From Branchiostoma floridae (Eukaryota; Chordata; Leptocardii; Amphioxiformes; Branchiostomatidae): DNA of 64,000 bases. The notes under the pieces are model-generated. The model had not been told where the DNA came from. It saw nothing but the letters and a program-made list of their open reading frames with translations, and made no database searches. Shown piece by piece: positions 21,901-34,144 of this stretch. The stretch lies in contig NC_049980.1 in NCBI RefSeq assembly GCF_000003815.2, forward strand, positions 7,662,147 to 7,726,146, given 5' to 3'. A program made the position numbers and the translations under genes. Positions within the stretch are counted from its first letter, which is position 1; each line of letters opens with the position of its first letter.

Positions 21901-23066
21901 AACCGGTGAGACATCTTCAGACAGGGTGTGACACGGGCAGGTCAGCACTGCAAGCTTAAAGATCTCTAACTTTGTCACCAACTTTGTCTCACAGGTGGGA
22001 ATATATTTACTGTGTAGGTTCTAGTTGAAGAAATGAAGGTTGTCTTCTGTCGCAGTGAGCAGGGTTTGAAAAGCTTCATAGCATGCAAGTTATCACGCAC
22101 ACATATGCGTACCTATTATTGTAGAAAATATGTAACGACCAAACCTTAGCCTCAGGGAATTCTTCTGGTTTTCATAATGGCGATACGATCGAATGTTTAT
22201 CTTGTTCTCAGTTTAGCGTATTGGGGGAGAATACAATAACGTTACGGTGTCGAGGTGATGTACAAGTTGGTGGGGTTAAGACGTTGTAGTATGGCTGAAA
22301 ATACGTAATTTGGGTTGTTACATTTTGCACTAGACGTGTTTACAAAATCTCTCACTGGCTGGGTTTAATGAGGGGGGCGGAAACTGTCGGTCTAGGAGAG
22401 CGTTTTTAGTCAGGCTATGGTTACTTACGAAGTAGTTGAGTCAGACAGTACCTCAGGCCGAAGGACAAGTCGTATTGAAGCTCATTCGGTGAACTACGCG
22501 AATTCTCCAAATTACGTCGCGCCTTGTCAAACAACGTCGTCAGACTGAAGCACGCCGTAGCTCAGTTTTGACCGGGGTAGAAAACCATTCACACGGAGTC
22601 AGAGTTGGAGAAGCACCAAATCTTGCCCCTTGTGAGGCAAGTGGATAGTGAGGGCAGCTAGATACTGGGGTAAACTGTGTAACGTAAACTCCGCTGTATA
22701 GGGCTGTAGCTAGTCTAGTCCTCCGTGCGCAGCCTATATGATAGGAGTGTACATAACGTTATATAGTCGCCCAGGGTAGCGGTAACAGATGTCCGGGTAT
22801 TCAACCATCGGCAAGAGCGTTAGATCGTCAAATGCATTTTCTCTGAAAGCATATGGATCAAGACCTATTATTGCAACTTTGCCCTGATATCTAGCCTTGG
22901 CTACATCACTATATCATTCACAGTACGGAGACAAAACAGCACACTTGAACCCGCCGCAAGTAACTTTGGTAGCGCCGTTCTGTGTTCTATATATCCAGGT
23001 TATCATCCAACATGGCGCCCACGCGTGCGAAGCGGTTTTCGAATGTTCTGTGAAAACGATCTATAG
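18908..23066. mobile_element. Tandem array of three copies of one TIR element
   Basis: Copies are 18908-19554 (internally deleted), 19549-21321 and 21316-23066. Each starts CTATAGATCGTTTTCATGTG (first copy TATAG) and ends TGAAAACGATCTATAG, with imperfect terminal inverted repeats of about 75 bp reaching CCATGTTGGATGATAA. Neighbouring copies share the CTATAG at the junction. Copies 2 and 3 are nearly identical over 1.75 kb. The first lacks about 1.13 kb of interior. No transposase ORF is seen, so the element is non-autonomous. Confidence 0.75.
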
Positions 23067-23299
23067 ATTTGGCTGGTATAGTACATGAAACGTAAAGCAT
23101 AGATCACAGAATAAACAATGATCAACACGAGATAGATCTAATTTTTTATCATGCCTAGCATTATTATATTTGTATTGTAACATAGCCATTCAAGGGATAC
23201 TAATACAACAAATGTCAGAGTGCATAGTCGATAATTAGCTATTATTTAGTTATCTCTTTTGCAGTGGGGGAGTCCCAACAAAGCTTTGCACTGAACACA

Positions 23300-24420
23300 G
23301 AAGCATAATACGTTAAAACGTAACTTTGCCCATAAAAGGTTATGTGTTCGGTACTGTTTATCTCCCTGTGTGTAACCTGCATAACTCGCATAGTATGGAT
23401 TCTTATGAATCTTGAATGTGGGTAGCGCCGTGAAAATAAAGGCCAAGTTCTAAAATGGTTCCGCCTATCGGTTTTCTAGCGTACTGCAGTGAACTTTCGG
23501 TTTTGATATCTAGTGTTCTGGCTATGCTATGGTCCAGATACATAAGTCTAAGATAGATCTAGTTGTAGTTTTATGTAGTTTTGTATAGGAAACAAAAGGT
23601 GGGAAAAGTTTAAACTATGTAAATCTTATCTTAGTATGAAAATCTTATCTTATAGCAAAGAAGGCTGTTGTAGCGTTTCCTCATAAATTAGATGTGACGT
23701 ACCCTGCCGATTTAAATGATTTATGTTAAATAATTTTCGCTTTAGTTTGCCTCGTGATGCCTCAAATATGAAACTGACATCATTTACTACTATAGAATTA
23801 TAGTATCATGTCATTAATTATGCAAATGAGGTATCTATTTGCATGATTGATTTCCTAAGAATTTCGGTCTTTCTCAGTTACATATGTGACAAGTTTCATG
23901 GAATGTAGGGATTTATAAAATTTCCTCATTATTTATGCAAATTAGACATTGATTTGCATATTTAGCATCTTATTATATGCAAAATACATTAGACCTACAA
24001 AACCTAATAAAACATAACGATCCGTCGAAACATTCTTGATTTATTTTCTTATAACCTTTTAAACAATTTCCAGAAATAAAGGTGCAAGGGAACCCAAACT
24101 TACAGCACTTACTCTCTGCCCCAAGAGATACCCACCTTTAAAAAATCAAGACCGTGACATGTCAGGAAACATGAAATATAAAAACGGTAGTTCCGCTGCA
24201 GTACCTTAGAGAGTAGGTAGGGGATCCATTATCGACCTTCGATTTCCTGACCCTTACCCACCTACCAAATACCATTAAATATCCATCCAAGACTTATCAA
24301 GTTTTGCTGTTCACAGACACACACACAGATATTTCTATGGGGTATAGGGGGTTATGGATAGAGGGGTTGTCACCTGGCGGCTAAACATGCCCAATTATAA
24401 CCTATTTGGCGAAGGTAAAT
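23300..24420. mobile_element. Hairpin-family fragments in both orientations
   Basis: 23310-23540 carries the plus-strand core (ATAACTCGCATAG, GGTTCCGCC). About 24060-24420 carries the reverse complement (CCTTACCCACCTACCAAAT, ACAGACACACACAC). 23810-23960 has the TATGCAAAT / ATTTGCAT monomers. Confidence 0.5.
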
Positions 24421-25889
24421 ATAGATTTTCATAATTTACCGCAAGCAATTTGAGGCAAGCTTAACTTTTTTCTAGCGTTAATTGTGTTTGCGAGACTTCT
24501 CCCAAGATGGAATCACTGCATGGATATGTGTGCGTTCAAGACTGCGTTGTGAGCATGGCTAGCAAATAAACATCTTTTTCATACCAAGACTCACAAATCC
24601 ATCAGAACCCGCGTCGCCAAGGTGTTTTTTTAACACCATTCTTGTTCTAAATTGCAGCGTTGTCAATGAATGTCAACCAATTGTTAAAATGTGTCAAAAA
24701 GAGATTTGCAATGATAAACTTATGTTCTCTTATGATACATGGCACAACATAGGTAACATACAACGAAGTGTACGTCCGGATCCATTAAACGTAAAAAGAC
24801 TCAGTAACATAAACAAGGTGGACCATATACCAGATTTCAGTCCGTGCCATTTGTGTGTAATGACGCGTTCGTTTGTTTCATGTCCATTGGCTCCCAAGAA
24901 TAGTATGTTGGTGGCATGATGACGGCATGTTGATGGCATATTGCCACTTGCGTTTTTTTTTTTAACTTTACTTAGTTACTTAATAAAAAAAAAGTACTTA
25001 GTAAAAAGAATCACAATTGAAATTGCGCCAGTTCACGGTACGTTTCTGTACGTTGGTGGACCTAGTGGGATACTCATGCCAGTCTCTTCTAACTACAGTA
25101 TTGTCTTTACCTGGTTGCCTCCCAACATGAGAAATTTCAGAGCTACAAGCTTCGTGCACAATAAACTTAAACTGCGCACGCACAGCCTTAGGTATCTAAA
25201 AACGTGAGGTCATCTTCACAACGGCTCTTTTGTCTTCTCATGCACCGTTGGTATGCAGGACGTTCAGTAGTTTGTTTTACTGAAGTTTGGCACTATACAT
25301 TCCGGTCTAAATCTAGACGGGTTGGGGAATTTCCTGGACTTCCTTGAAGTCCGTAACCCTGCTTTTCTATTGGGTCAGTTATTCCTCACTCTTCGTGAGC
25401 AGTCCACATGTTAGAGCTATATGTAACCAGTAACGTTGGAGGGGCCTTCGGGTCTAACTATGTGCTCTCCGCATAATGCACACTGAACTGAATGATGAGT
25501 GGAAGAAGGAGTGGGCTTAGTAGTTTAAATGATGAAACATTGAAGCTTCACTAAGAGTTTTCTGACTGATCGAGTACTGCGACGTACTCAATTAATCCTG
25601 ACTGGCCACCGAAGTGAAGGTTTCTAGCTCTAGCCACGTGGGGTCAGAGTTCGATGCCGCTAATTAGTTGATTTTATCTGCACTTAAATGCCTCAAATTA
25701 TCTACTCTGTCATACTGCACACTGAACTGAATAATGAGTAGAAGGAGTGGCCTTGGTGGTGTCAGTCAAGATGGCTTATGGGCAGACATCGAATTTTTTT
25801 TTCTATTTGCTTTTGGACAGAGGAGGACAATGTGGCACTGCACTCAAGTCTTGTAACTCATGTTAACAGTGCCACATACAAGGTACAGA

Positions 25890-26068
25890 CAGAAGGTAAA
25901 TGTAGTCCTTTACCTCCCCGACCGAAGTCAGGTACCCATTTTTACACCTGGGTGAAGTAAGGAAGGTCGTGTTAAGTGCCTTTCCCAAGGGCACAACGTC
26001 GGGGGTACGGCGGGGATCGAACTCAGGACCTCTAGATTCCGAGCCGAACGCGCTATTATGCCACGCCC
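25890..26068 (-). mobile_element. tRNA-derived SINE, copy 2
   Basis: Same SINE as at 6288-6452 with a better B box, GAGTTCGATCCCC, and the body TTGGGAAAGGCACTTAACAC intact. Shared by both segments, so inserted before the duplication. Confidence 0.72.
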
Positions 26069-26871
26069 TACGCCACGAAGTTAGGGCTGTCCATATGAAA
26101 GCATGTTGAAATACACTGAAAGAAGGCTTCAAAAAAGTACTAACTCACACTTCAATCTTAAAATTTCTTCTCAAACAGAAAGTCACTTGGGTCTAGTTTA
26201 TAACCATTGAAAGAAAACAGGAGGTTGTTCGGCTCAATCTCCGAGAAAAGCTCGCCCTGTGTCCTCTGTGTATATTTGAAAGAACCTTTACCTTTGACCC
26301 CAGTACCCTCCTGATTCAACCGGTGGCACTAAACAACTCAAATCTGTCCTTACGCCAACTAAACTACTGAACTGAACAAATTTTGACTAAAACAGGAAAG
26401 CTTAGACCCTACCTGTCCCTTCTAACTCAAAAAGTCTCCAGGCAAAAATTTCAAGGAAAAGAAGGATTTTAAGTGGCACTAAGGATGATAGAGAAGAGAA
26501 GTGTTGCTAAGGGTCAGTGGCAAACAGGTAAAATTAATGCAAGGAACGGTATAGGGCTAACTAGACAAGAACGAGGCACAGTTAACAACTTGACTGACGT
26601 TGGAGGCTGTGCTATCCTGTCTGGAGTTCATAGCACTTGGCTTTGATAAGTTGCTAGATATGAGCATTTCCTAGAGATACGGCTTTGACAATTAGGCAAA
26701 GTAACTCGAAGAACTACTGTCATAGTGGGGTTTAGAAGTTATCAATTGCGATGCGAACTAGCAGTTACAGATGCAGTCGCCAGGGGGACGATAGCTGGAT
26801 AGGGCCTAAGAGCTTTTCCACTCAGGTGAACCATAAAAAGCCTAAGAACTACGTCATTGTTCCTACCCGGG

Positions 26872-27020
26872 GCCGGCTGGGCTGTTTGCGGAAACAAAAA
26901 ATTAAAGTTTATGCCAATAAATATGCACAATGCATGCTGTTGAATTATTTTTGGTCCGTTTTGTGTTTTTTGTCTTTTATATAGTTATTTTCGTTCCCCA
27001 AATCTGCCCAGCCGGGCCCC
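26872..27020. repeat. Inverted repeat inside the copy 2 insertion
   Basis: Arms GGGGCCGGCTGGGCTGTTTG and CAGCCGGGCCCC pair imperfectly over about 32 bp. Likely a MITE carried in the sequence absent from copy 1. Confidence 0.5.
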
Positions 27021-27324
27021 TTTGTGTAAATATGACGTTAGTCTAACTGGTGGAATGGCCTTCACAGTAGGCGTATGGTTCAGCCCTTTTCTGGTACGGC
27101 CAAGACATGTCTTACCTCTGTGGAATGGGTCCAGTATGCAGGATACGATGTTAATGCCCGCGAAACGTTGAGAACACAACGTAAGTCCCAGCTGTATGCA
27201 TGGAATGGGTGCAAAGTTCTCCTGACACATGGCTGGCAACTGCAGGGTTGACACTGACTGTCTCCCGAACAAGCATGCTACCTTGGGGACCAGCCGGGAT
27301 CGGGCAGCTAGGACAGTTTATTCG

Positions 27325-27480
27325 GTGGCCCAAGACAGTCAGGCCCGCCGATCTCCTATTAGCGCCCGGGGAGTTTAAGCCCGAAAGGTCCACCTGCCCT
27401 TTAAAAGGTAGCAATAACTTCTTCGAGCTTAAACTCCCCGGGGCGCTAATGTGAGATCGGCGGGCGGACTGCATTGGGTC
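27325..27480. repeat. Hairpin inverted repeat upstream of gene B
   Basis: Same element as 7389-7480 but with longer preserved arms (GCCCGCCGATCTC further out), showing a TIR of about 45-50 bp. Confidence 0.6.
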
Positions 27481-27838
27481 CCGAACAAAACTCGCTAGCT
27501 ACACGGTCCTGTTTGGCTCCCAGGGTAAAGCATGCGCAAGAGAGGAATTTCATCGATACAAAATGAATCTTTTTACGCTTTGCGTGTTTTGTTGTTCTTT
27601 TAGTCAAGACTTGTACGTTTATATGATATTATCATTGCAAATTCATGGGTAACAAAAAATCATTGTAGAATGTAGCAGCCGTCTGCCATCGTCTCACAAC
27701 TTCAGTCTTCTTCTTTCGTGTCATCACTACACTTTCCCGCTCCAGTACTCCACACACTCCCTTCCTCTGCATGGGGGTCAGAGCAACGTCAGTGAGATAA
27801 TATGACTTTTGTTCCAGGTGAGCTAGCCTGAACACATC

Positions 27839-27911
27839 ATGGACCGGCGAGTGTCGGTATCCGTGGGGCTGCTAGTCCTCGTCGCTATGGGCACTGGTGT
27901 GACTGGTCAAG
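27839..27911 (+). CDS. Gene B exon 1, signal peptide
   Basis: It encodes a signal peptide starting [19 protein letters not shown], nearly identical to gene A. There is one ATG only, because the base upstream differs (ATCATGG). The donor is CAAG|GTAAGG. Confidence 0.85.
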
Positions 27912-30900
27912 GTAAGGTAATTTCATTGTGTACATCTCTGTCTAAGCTACATACATTGCCAAATATCATAGAATCCTTTATTCAAGTACTCCTCTTGAAG
28001 ATTTTAACAAACAGTCCCTGCAGTTCCAGAGCAAGCTGCTAGGGAGCCCAAACCTATACCACTCCATCTTTACATCAACTTTTGTCACCAAACAAGAAAG
28101 CTTTTGAAAACAAAGTTGGCCGGTGCGTATCCTGAAAAGAAAGCCTGGATTTTAATAAAATCAAATAAAAGAGAGCGGTTAAAGTCTTCAGTTTGTTTAC
28201 TTTAAAAAGCAGCATGGGATTTGATGAACAAAGAAACAACACTTTGTTAGAAGTTGGTTTGAACCCAGGTTTGAACCCACGCCTGCAGTACCAGATCAGC
28301 TCCCTAGACGGTTCTGCCATCCTGCTTCGGGTGCGTAATACTGGCGTTTGGAGAGGCCTAGGTTAAATTGAGGGCTAGGTTAAATTGACTTTGACCCAAA
28401 CCAAATCAAACGAACAGCTTTGAGTTATTTATGTTACCGAAGAACTTGGGAATACGTCGACTACAGATTAAAAAAAACAAAAACATTTTCCGATATTTTT
28501 TCACTGGTATATCCACTTATCTAACTCTTGGTATCTAAAACAAATGATCTGAATTTTGGCACTTGGATTTGTAAATGCGGGTGGAAGTCGCTTAATTGCA
28601 CACCCTAATGTGCCAGTGCATTTCGTGAAATTATCCGAATGGTGCAACAAATCGAAGTTATTAAGCTGGACCGCACCACCATTGGATTCGTGGACTTCGT
28701 ACAATTAACAGAAGTGTGCGATTATCCGTTGTGCAATTAATTGGCTAGTACTGTACATCATTTAAGATTGATTCCCTGTGGGATTTTAACTACTTTCCAG
28801 CTAAAAAAGTATTGGACCTGTAGCGAAGTGTTGAAACCAGTTCTAACAACCTATCTTTAGGCCTATTCACACAGCTTTACATTTTAATTTTGGAGGACCG
28901 ATTCCCAATATCAATTCTACCCATTCCTGTTTCTTCAGATCCGTGTATGCCCAGCAACTACATTGAACTGAATGAGCCATGGCGGAACGTCCAACAGACT
29001 AACGACGGTACCCAGAATATGTGTGACAATGGGTTTGCCGGAGAGTGGTACCGCTTCACGGGTGCAGCGGGAGAAGCCATGCCGACACAGGCGCCCCCGA
29101 GCGTGAACAGGTGCGGCACCGACGCCCCGATGTGGATGAACGGACAACATCCCACCCTTGCTGACGGTGAAGTCTCCCGCCAGGCGTGTGCCTTCTGGGG
29201 CAGTAACACATGTAGGTGGGACACAACCATCCAGGTGCGGGCCTGCAGCGGCGGCTACTTCGTGTATAAACTCCCCGCGGCTCCTGCGTGCAGCCTGGTC
29301 TACTGCGGTGCCGGTGCGATGAGTGGTGAGTGATGTACAGTTTCCCAGCTTCGAACTAGAGAATCATGATTCAGATGAAGATTGCAGTAAGTATAGGCCT
29401 AGTACCCACCAAGATGTACCGTTTGGGAGCCTCGGGGGTGGGGGGGGGGGGATGGGGGGGGGGGATGTGGAGGTTGGTGGTTGTGGGTGCAGCCACGATT
29501 TCTTTTCGTCTGCCTCCCTCCACAGAGCACTAGCTAGATATCACCCAAGGCGCGAGTTTGGGAAAGTACAGGAATTAGAGTTGTTGACTACTATATTAAA
29601 TCTATCTCAAAAATATTTTCTTGCGTGTATTTGGTACCTTTTAGTTTTCTGATGCAAAAAAACAGTATCATACCATCCAACATGTTATTGTAAACCCTGT
29701 ACTTTAGTTAATCTCCAAGCAGATCCTACAATGGCGTAATATGCTATCAAAGCCAGCCAAGAAGGTTAATTAGCTTGCCAAAGTGAGACCATTTACCGCC
29801 GAAGGGTTGATACTATATATCTATATTACGCCACCGTGAATCTGGTTGGAGATTGTGCTAAGTTCGGCCACAAGATTTGAAACGAACATTTGTACCAATG
29901 GCTCACTAATGTTTATCACACAGTTTAAAATGTTAACGGAAATTACAAAGATCAAACTGTCTCATGGACTGCTTTAGTCTTTAACAGTTGACGAAAATGA
30001 AAATGTACTGATCTAATTGTACCAGTTGCTGCTCTGTCAAAAGCATCATAGCAAGTTCATATGCTTCTTGCTCACAGTCATCTGTGATGTGTATTTGGAA
30101 ATGTGCATTTCAAGTTATGCTGGCAAAAACCACTTCAAATTGATTGGGGAGGGGCACATTTTTAAAGACAAAGCAACTAAGGTCATGTTGATTTGATAAT
30201 ATGGATGACATCTGCGCCCGCATCAATTTTCGGCTGGTATAGGAGTGCCTTGGACATATGCGCACACCATGTGGCACATAGATCCATTAACACTTTTGGC
30301 ATACAGTACAACAAAATGCTTAATTTTGAGATTTGGGGCCTTTTTTACCAACAAAGCACACTTTTGGCTCCTGTACCCTGATGAATATCACCATGCTTCA
30401 ATCATAAGAAATATTTAATCCATTAGGGCGAACACAAGCATGCGACAAAGTAGAGTCCTGTCCAGATAGCTTTACCCTATACTGTATAGCTATACAATAC
30501 TTGCCTACATCTAACGGTGATTGTCAAGAAAAAGATTTCCCTGCACAAGTCCTTATGAATGCAAGTCAAAAAGTCTTTTCAGTTTTCTCATGCAGCAAAT
30601 TGTTTCTCAGTTTATACCAGAGAGCCTGAATTGTTTTCCACGTAGTTGATGGCGGCTGGTCTGACTGGGGCTCATGGTCCGCCTGCAGCGTGACGTGTGG
30701 AGTTGGTGAGCAGACTCGGGACCGAACCTGCACCAATCCTGCACCAGCTCACGGTGGGGCAGACTGTGGTGGGCTGGCTCAGGAGACACAAGCATGCGAT
30801 ACAGGGGTGTCCTGCGCAGGTAAAATCTGAGTTATGAACTTTATCTCCTATAAATAGTCTCATATAATATCAAAATAAGTCTCCCCCGTTTAAGTCCCAG

Positions 30901-33900
30901 GTGTAAGCTAAGGAGTTTCTGGAATTTCGTATAATAACGTTTGCACTCTTTTCGTATCCCTGCAGTGTTCGTATCCCCTACGATTTCTGTGCCTCCATAC
31001 TAATGGTATCATAAATACATTAAAAGTTCATAAAAATGATGTATCTATACAGGGAGTCGTCCATACGTATGTTGGAGACTTGACCTTTTCATGAAATATT
31101 CTGCTTATGAAAATTACTACAAATACAAAGGCAAATATACACAGACACACACAAACACACACAGACACGCATACAGGCACGCCCAAAACAATATTTCCAT
31201 TTTTCGTCGGGACATATATCACACTAATCTCCAAAAAGATGTTTCCAATGAAAGCAAAATACGTTTCCTCCTGTTCAAGTCCTCATAGATGCAAATCAAT
31301 GAGCAAATTGAGTGCTCCTCCTCAACATACTTCCAGTTTGTTTCAGCAAACTTAGAATTTATTTTCCTTGTAGTTGATGGCGGTTGGTCTGACTGGAGCG
31401 AATGGTCCGCCTGTAGTGTGACGTGTGGAGTTGGTGAGCAGACTCGGGACCGAACCTGCACCAATCCTGCACCAGCTCACGGTGGGGCAGACTGTGACGG
31501 ACCAGATCAGGAGTCACAGGACTGTGATACAGGGGTGTCCTGTCCAGGTAAAATCTAAGTTACTAATTTTATTCTTATCTCCTATAAACAGGCTCCTATA
31601 ATACCAAAATAAGTCTGCCCCCCGTTCAAGTCCCTACAGGTGCCAGTTAAGGAGTATCTAGAGTTTCGTAAAAGAACGTCTGTACCTCTGTACTTTTTAG
31701 TATCGCTACAGTGTCCGTATTCCCTACAATGTCTGTTCCCTTATTACCTCCATGAAATGTCATGGAGGTTATATTTTACCCTTCGTTTGTCTGTCTGTGT
31801 GTCTGTCTGTGTGCCTGTCTGTGTGTCTGTGTGCAAACAAGATAACTCAAGAACGGCTGGGTTTATTGGTTTCATACTTGGTGTGTTGGTAGTGTGTAAT
31901 GAAAGCTGGAAATGATTAGATTTGGCCCCCTAGTGGCTTCCCTTGGTACTGCAGCGCAACTTCCGGGTTTGCTATCTCGTGTTCTGAACAAACTATAGTC
32001 ACGATTTTAAGGTGTTATATAGCCCTTGTGTTCAGAAATTAGTGACATAACTTTGGGCCCCCTAGCGTCTAGTTTTGGGATAGCAGGAGTATTTTTTTTC
32101 CAAAAGTTCTGAAGACGATAACTCAAGAAGGGAACAACGGATTTTCATAATATTTGTAGATGTAGATACCTTAAACAATGCTGTACAAAATGACATACTA
32201 ATTATGCAAAATAGAAGTACATTTGCACAATAAATGCGAATATTATATCATAGTTTTTTCTATGTATCTTTTGTCCTGGACTTGATATAGTCTTGACATT
32301 TGGCTGGTAGATAGATTGCAGTGTCAAGACAGAGTTGGGCAAGTTTCAGCCCCCTAACATATAATTTAGGAACTGCAGGGGCGTTTTTTTTCAAGAAATT
32401 CCAAAGAGGATAACTGCAGAAAGGATTGACGGATTGGTATCATTTTAGGCATGCAGATAGCTTGAGATGTTCATAATGATATGTATGTTATTCAAATGAG
32501 GAATCTTGCCCATCTCAGATTGCTCGGACCTGTACCCTGGCCTGAGCCCAGCCAGGACCTTCCGCAGGTACCAAGACCACTGCTTTTGGGCCTCTGCCAG
32601 GATCAACGGGCGGCTGGACTACAGGGCAGCCCGACAAGAATGCGAGTCCAACGGCGGGACGTTGGCTCTGATCAAAGATCCTGGTGTGCAGAAATTCATC
32701 AATAACCACCTGAAGAACGGTAGAGGCAAGAGACCATGGTAAATAACACAAGTATCACTTAACACTTTTTAAAGTCATTAGAATCGACATCAAGATCAGA
32801 GATTCTCCAAACATCAAATGATAGTAACGTGAAGTGATAATCATATTCATCTAGTCCCATGCTTTCTAATTCGTCATCTTGTAATGCCTTCACTTCAAAT
32901 CTGTAGCTTATCAAACATCTTTTTTTTTACATTTCTTTTAGAACTGACTTTTAAAAAGTAATTTGGAAACCTAACTTGCCATTGGAGTAGAAAAAAAGGT
33001 TTTAACGTTGTGAGGTCTTTCTCGGAAGAATACTTGTACTGGATATTGGCCCAAATAACCAAAGGACCAACCAATCTGACATACTCTACACAATTAGAAT
33101 AGAACGAATTAGGCAAGCTGTATTGTATTCCTTTACTTATCATTCATCTTTCCGTCTGGCATATTTTCTGTGAATAATACATAAGATTTATCATCGATAC
33201 ACTTATTTTTTTATTATTTGACAAATGATAGCAATAGCTTTCTTCGTTTTCTTAAAAAAGAAACCCCGACATCTGCCTTCAATATATTCAATCACTTTTC
33301 GTCATAGGAAGTACTGGATTGGCCTGGATGACATGAACACGGAGGGTGAGTTCATGTGGAACGACAGGACCCCGCTGGGAAGCTATCGTAACTTCCGGTC
33401 CGACAGTGCTCACGTGGACATGGACTGTGTGGTACTGCGGAGGACTCGGCGCGAGTCGCATTGGGACCCCATGGACTGCGGTGTGAGGCGGCCCTACATC
33501 TGCCAGTTCGGTGAGCATGAAGCTTATTCATACTTTCGACAAATTGCGTGTACTTCAAGACTTTAGTAGGGATTAAATGTAGTGTTTATGGCCATATTGT
33601 TCTAGCAATGTTACCCACCTTGGCCAAAGCCATGATTCATTAGGCACATATCACATTATATACAGTTATATCATTATCACTGTCTTCATGTGTCACATCC
33701 AGAAACTAGAAAGCTGAGACTCCAACGAGTTGAATCATTTTACTAGACAGATGTCACTGACACTTTCCAAGGTCAAGTCATAGTCTGTGCTAGACTCTTT
33801 TGTGTGCTGCAGAAAATTGTAAAAACATTACCAGAATAGGAGAATGATAAACGTCAAAGTAATCGTTGGGCCAGAGAACCTAATATCCAGTTGAGTTAAC

Positions 33901-34144
33901 GAAGACCCAAGTGCTATTCTTGCTGGACCTTCACAGTTCACAACTGGATTTTTGGTGGAAAATGAACTGTTTACTTTATTTTGGTCAGATTCTACTACTC
34001 ATTCAGACACTAGTTAGAACTACAAGAGAACAATGATAGAACGATATAGACATGTTGCAATAAGAATTGGACATTCTATGTCTTAGATGTATGTTATTAC
34101 AAACATTTCATACCCCTCTTGCAGATTACAATGTGAACCAGTAA
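27839..34144 (+). CDS. Gene B: tandem duplicate of gene A (D8C-TSP1-TSP1-CTLD)
   Basis: Exons are 27839-27911, 28939-29325, 30646-30819, 31374-31547, 32519-32738, 33308-33510 and 34125-34144. Exon lengths equal those of gene A except for the missing extra start codon, and the frame closes at 416 residues. The domains are the same: signal peptide, D8C, two TSP1, CTLD and DYNVNQ. Differences from A cluster in TSP1 repeat 2 (WSEWSACS instead of WGPWSDCS) and near the CTLD end (GVRRPYIC instead of GVSLPFIC). The reading frame and all splice sites are intact, so this is not an obvious pseudogene. It lies in copy 2 of the duplicated segment, and upstream sequence homologous to that of A is retained. 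The two are probably expressed similarly. Confidence 0.88.
28939..29325 (+). CDS. Gene B exon 2, D8C domain
   Basis: The exon is 387 nt with all eight D8C cysteines and the same splice sites as gene A exon 2. Confidence 0.88.
30646..30819 (+). CDS. Gene B exon 3, TSP1 repeat 1
   Basis: A 174-nt phase 1-1 exon with [15 protein letters not shown]. It has CGG in place of CDG later in the repeat compared with gene A. Confidence 0.9.
31374..31547 (+). CDS. Gene B exon 4, TSP1 repeat 2
   Basis: A 174-nt exon reading [15 protein letters not shown]. The WxxWxxC stretch differs from gene A exon 4 at several adjacent bases and resembles exon 3 more closely. Confidence 0.9.
31741..32500 (+). mobile_element. 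Hairpin-ended dispersed element, intron 4 of gene B
   Basis: Orthologous to 11682-12440, with a perfect 9-bp stem CCTCCATGA-AATG-TCATGGAGG. Inserted before the segmental duplication. Confidence 0.55.
32519..32738 (+). CDS. Gene B exon 5, CTLD first half
   Basis: A 220-nt exon, DCSDLYPGL to KRPW, with the same split Trp codon as gene A. E to K near VQKFINN is one of few changes. Confidence 0.88.
33308..33510 (+). CDS. Gene B exon 6, CTLD second half
   Basis: A 203-nt exon, [10 protein letters not shown] to ICQF. Changes from gene A are WNDR for WNDG, RRESHW for RRQSHW and RRPY for SLPF. EPN/QPD and WND are again missing. Confidence 0.88.
34125..34144 (+). CDS. Gene B exon 7, 20-nt terminal coding exon
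   Basis: The acceptor CTCTTGCAG is followed by DYNVNQ and TAA, identical to gene A. Confidence 0.82.

Larger units (their letters stand above)
16760..24640. other. Repeat-filled spacer between the duplicates
   Basis: No protein-coding exon was recognised. It holds hairpin-ended elements (16763-17337, 17600-18200, 23300-24420), the assembly gap, a small TIR element and the tandem TIR array. It is the only part between the two duplicated segments. Confidence 0.65.
24640..27838. other. 5' flank of gene B
   Basis: Homologous to 5265-7786 with private insertions at about 24700-24943 and 26580-27165. No gene seen. A 5' leader acceptor (TTGTTCCAG) lies just before the start codon. Confidence 0.55.
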
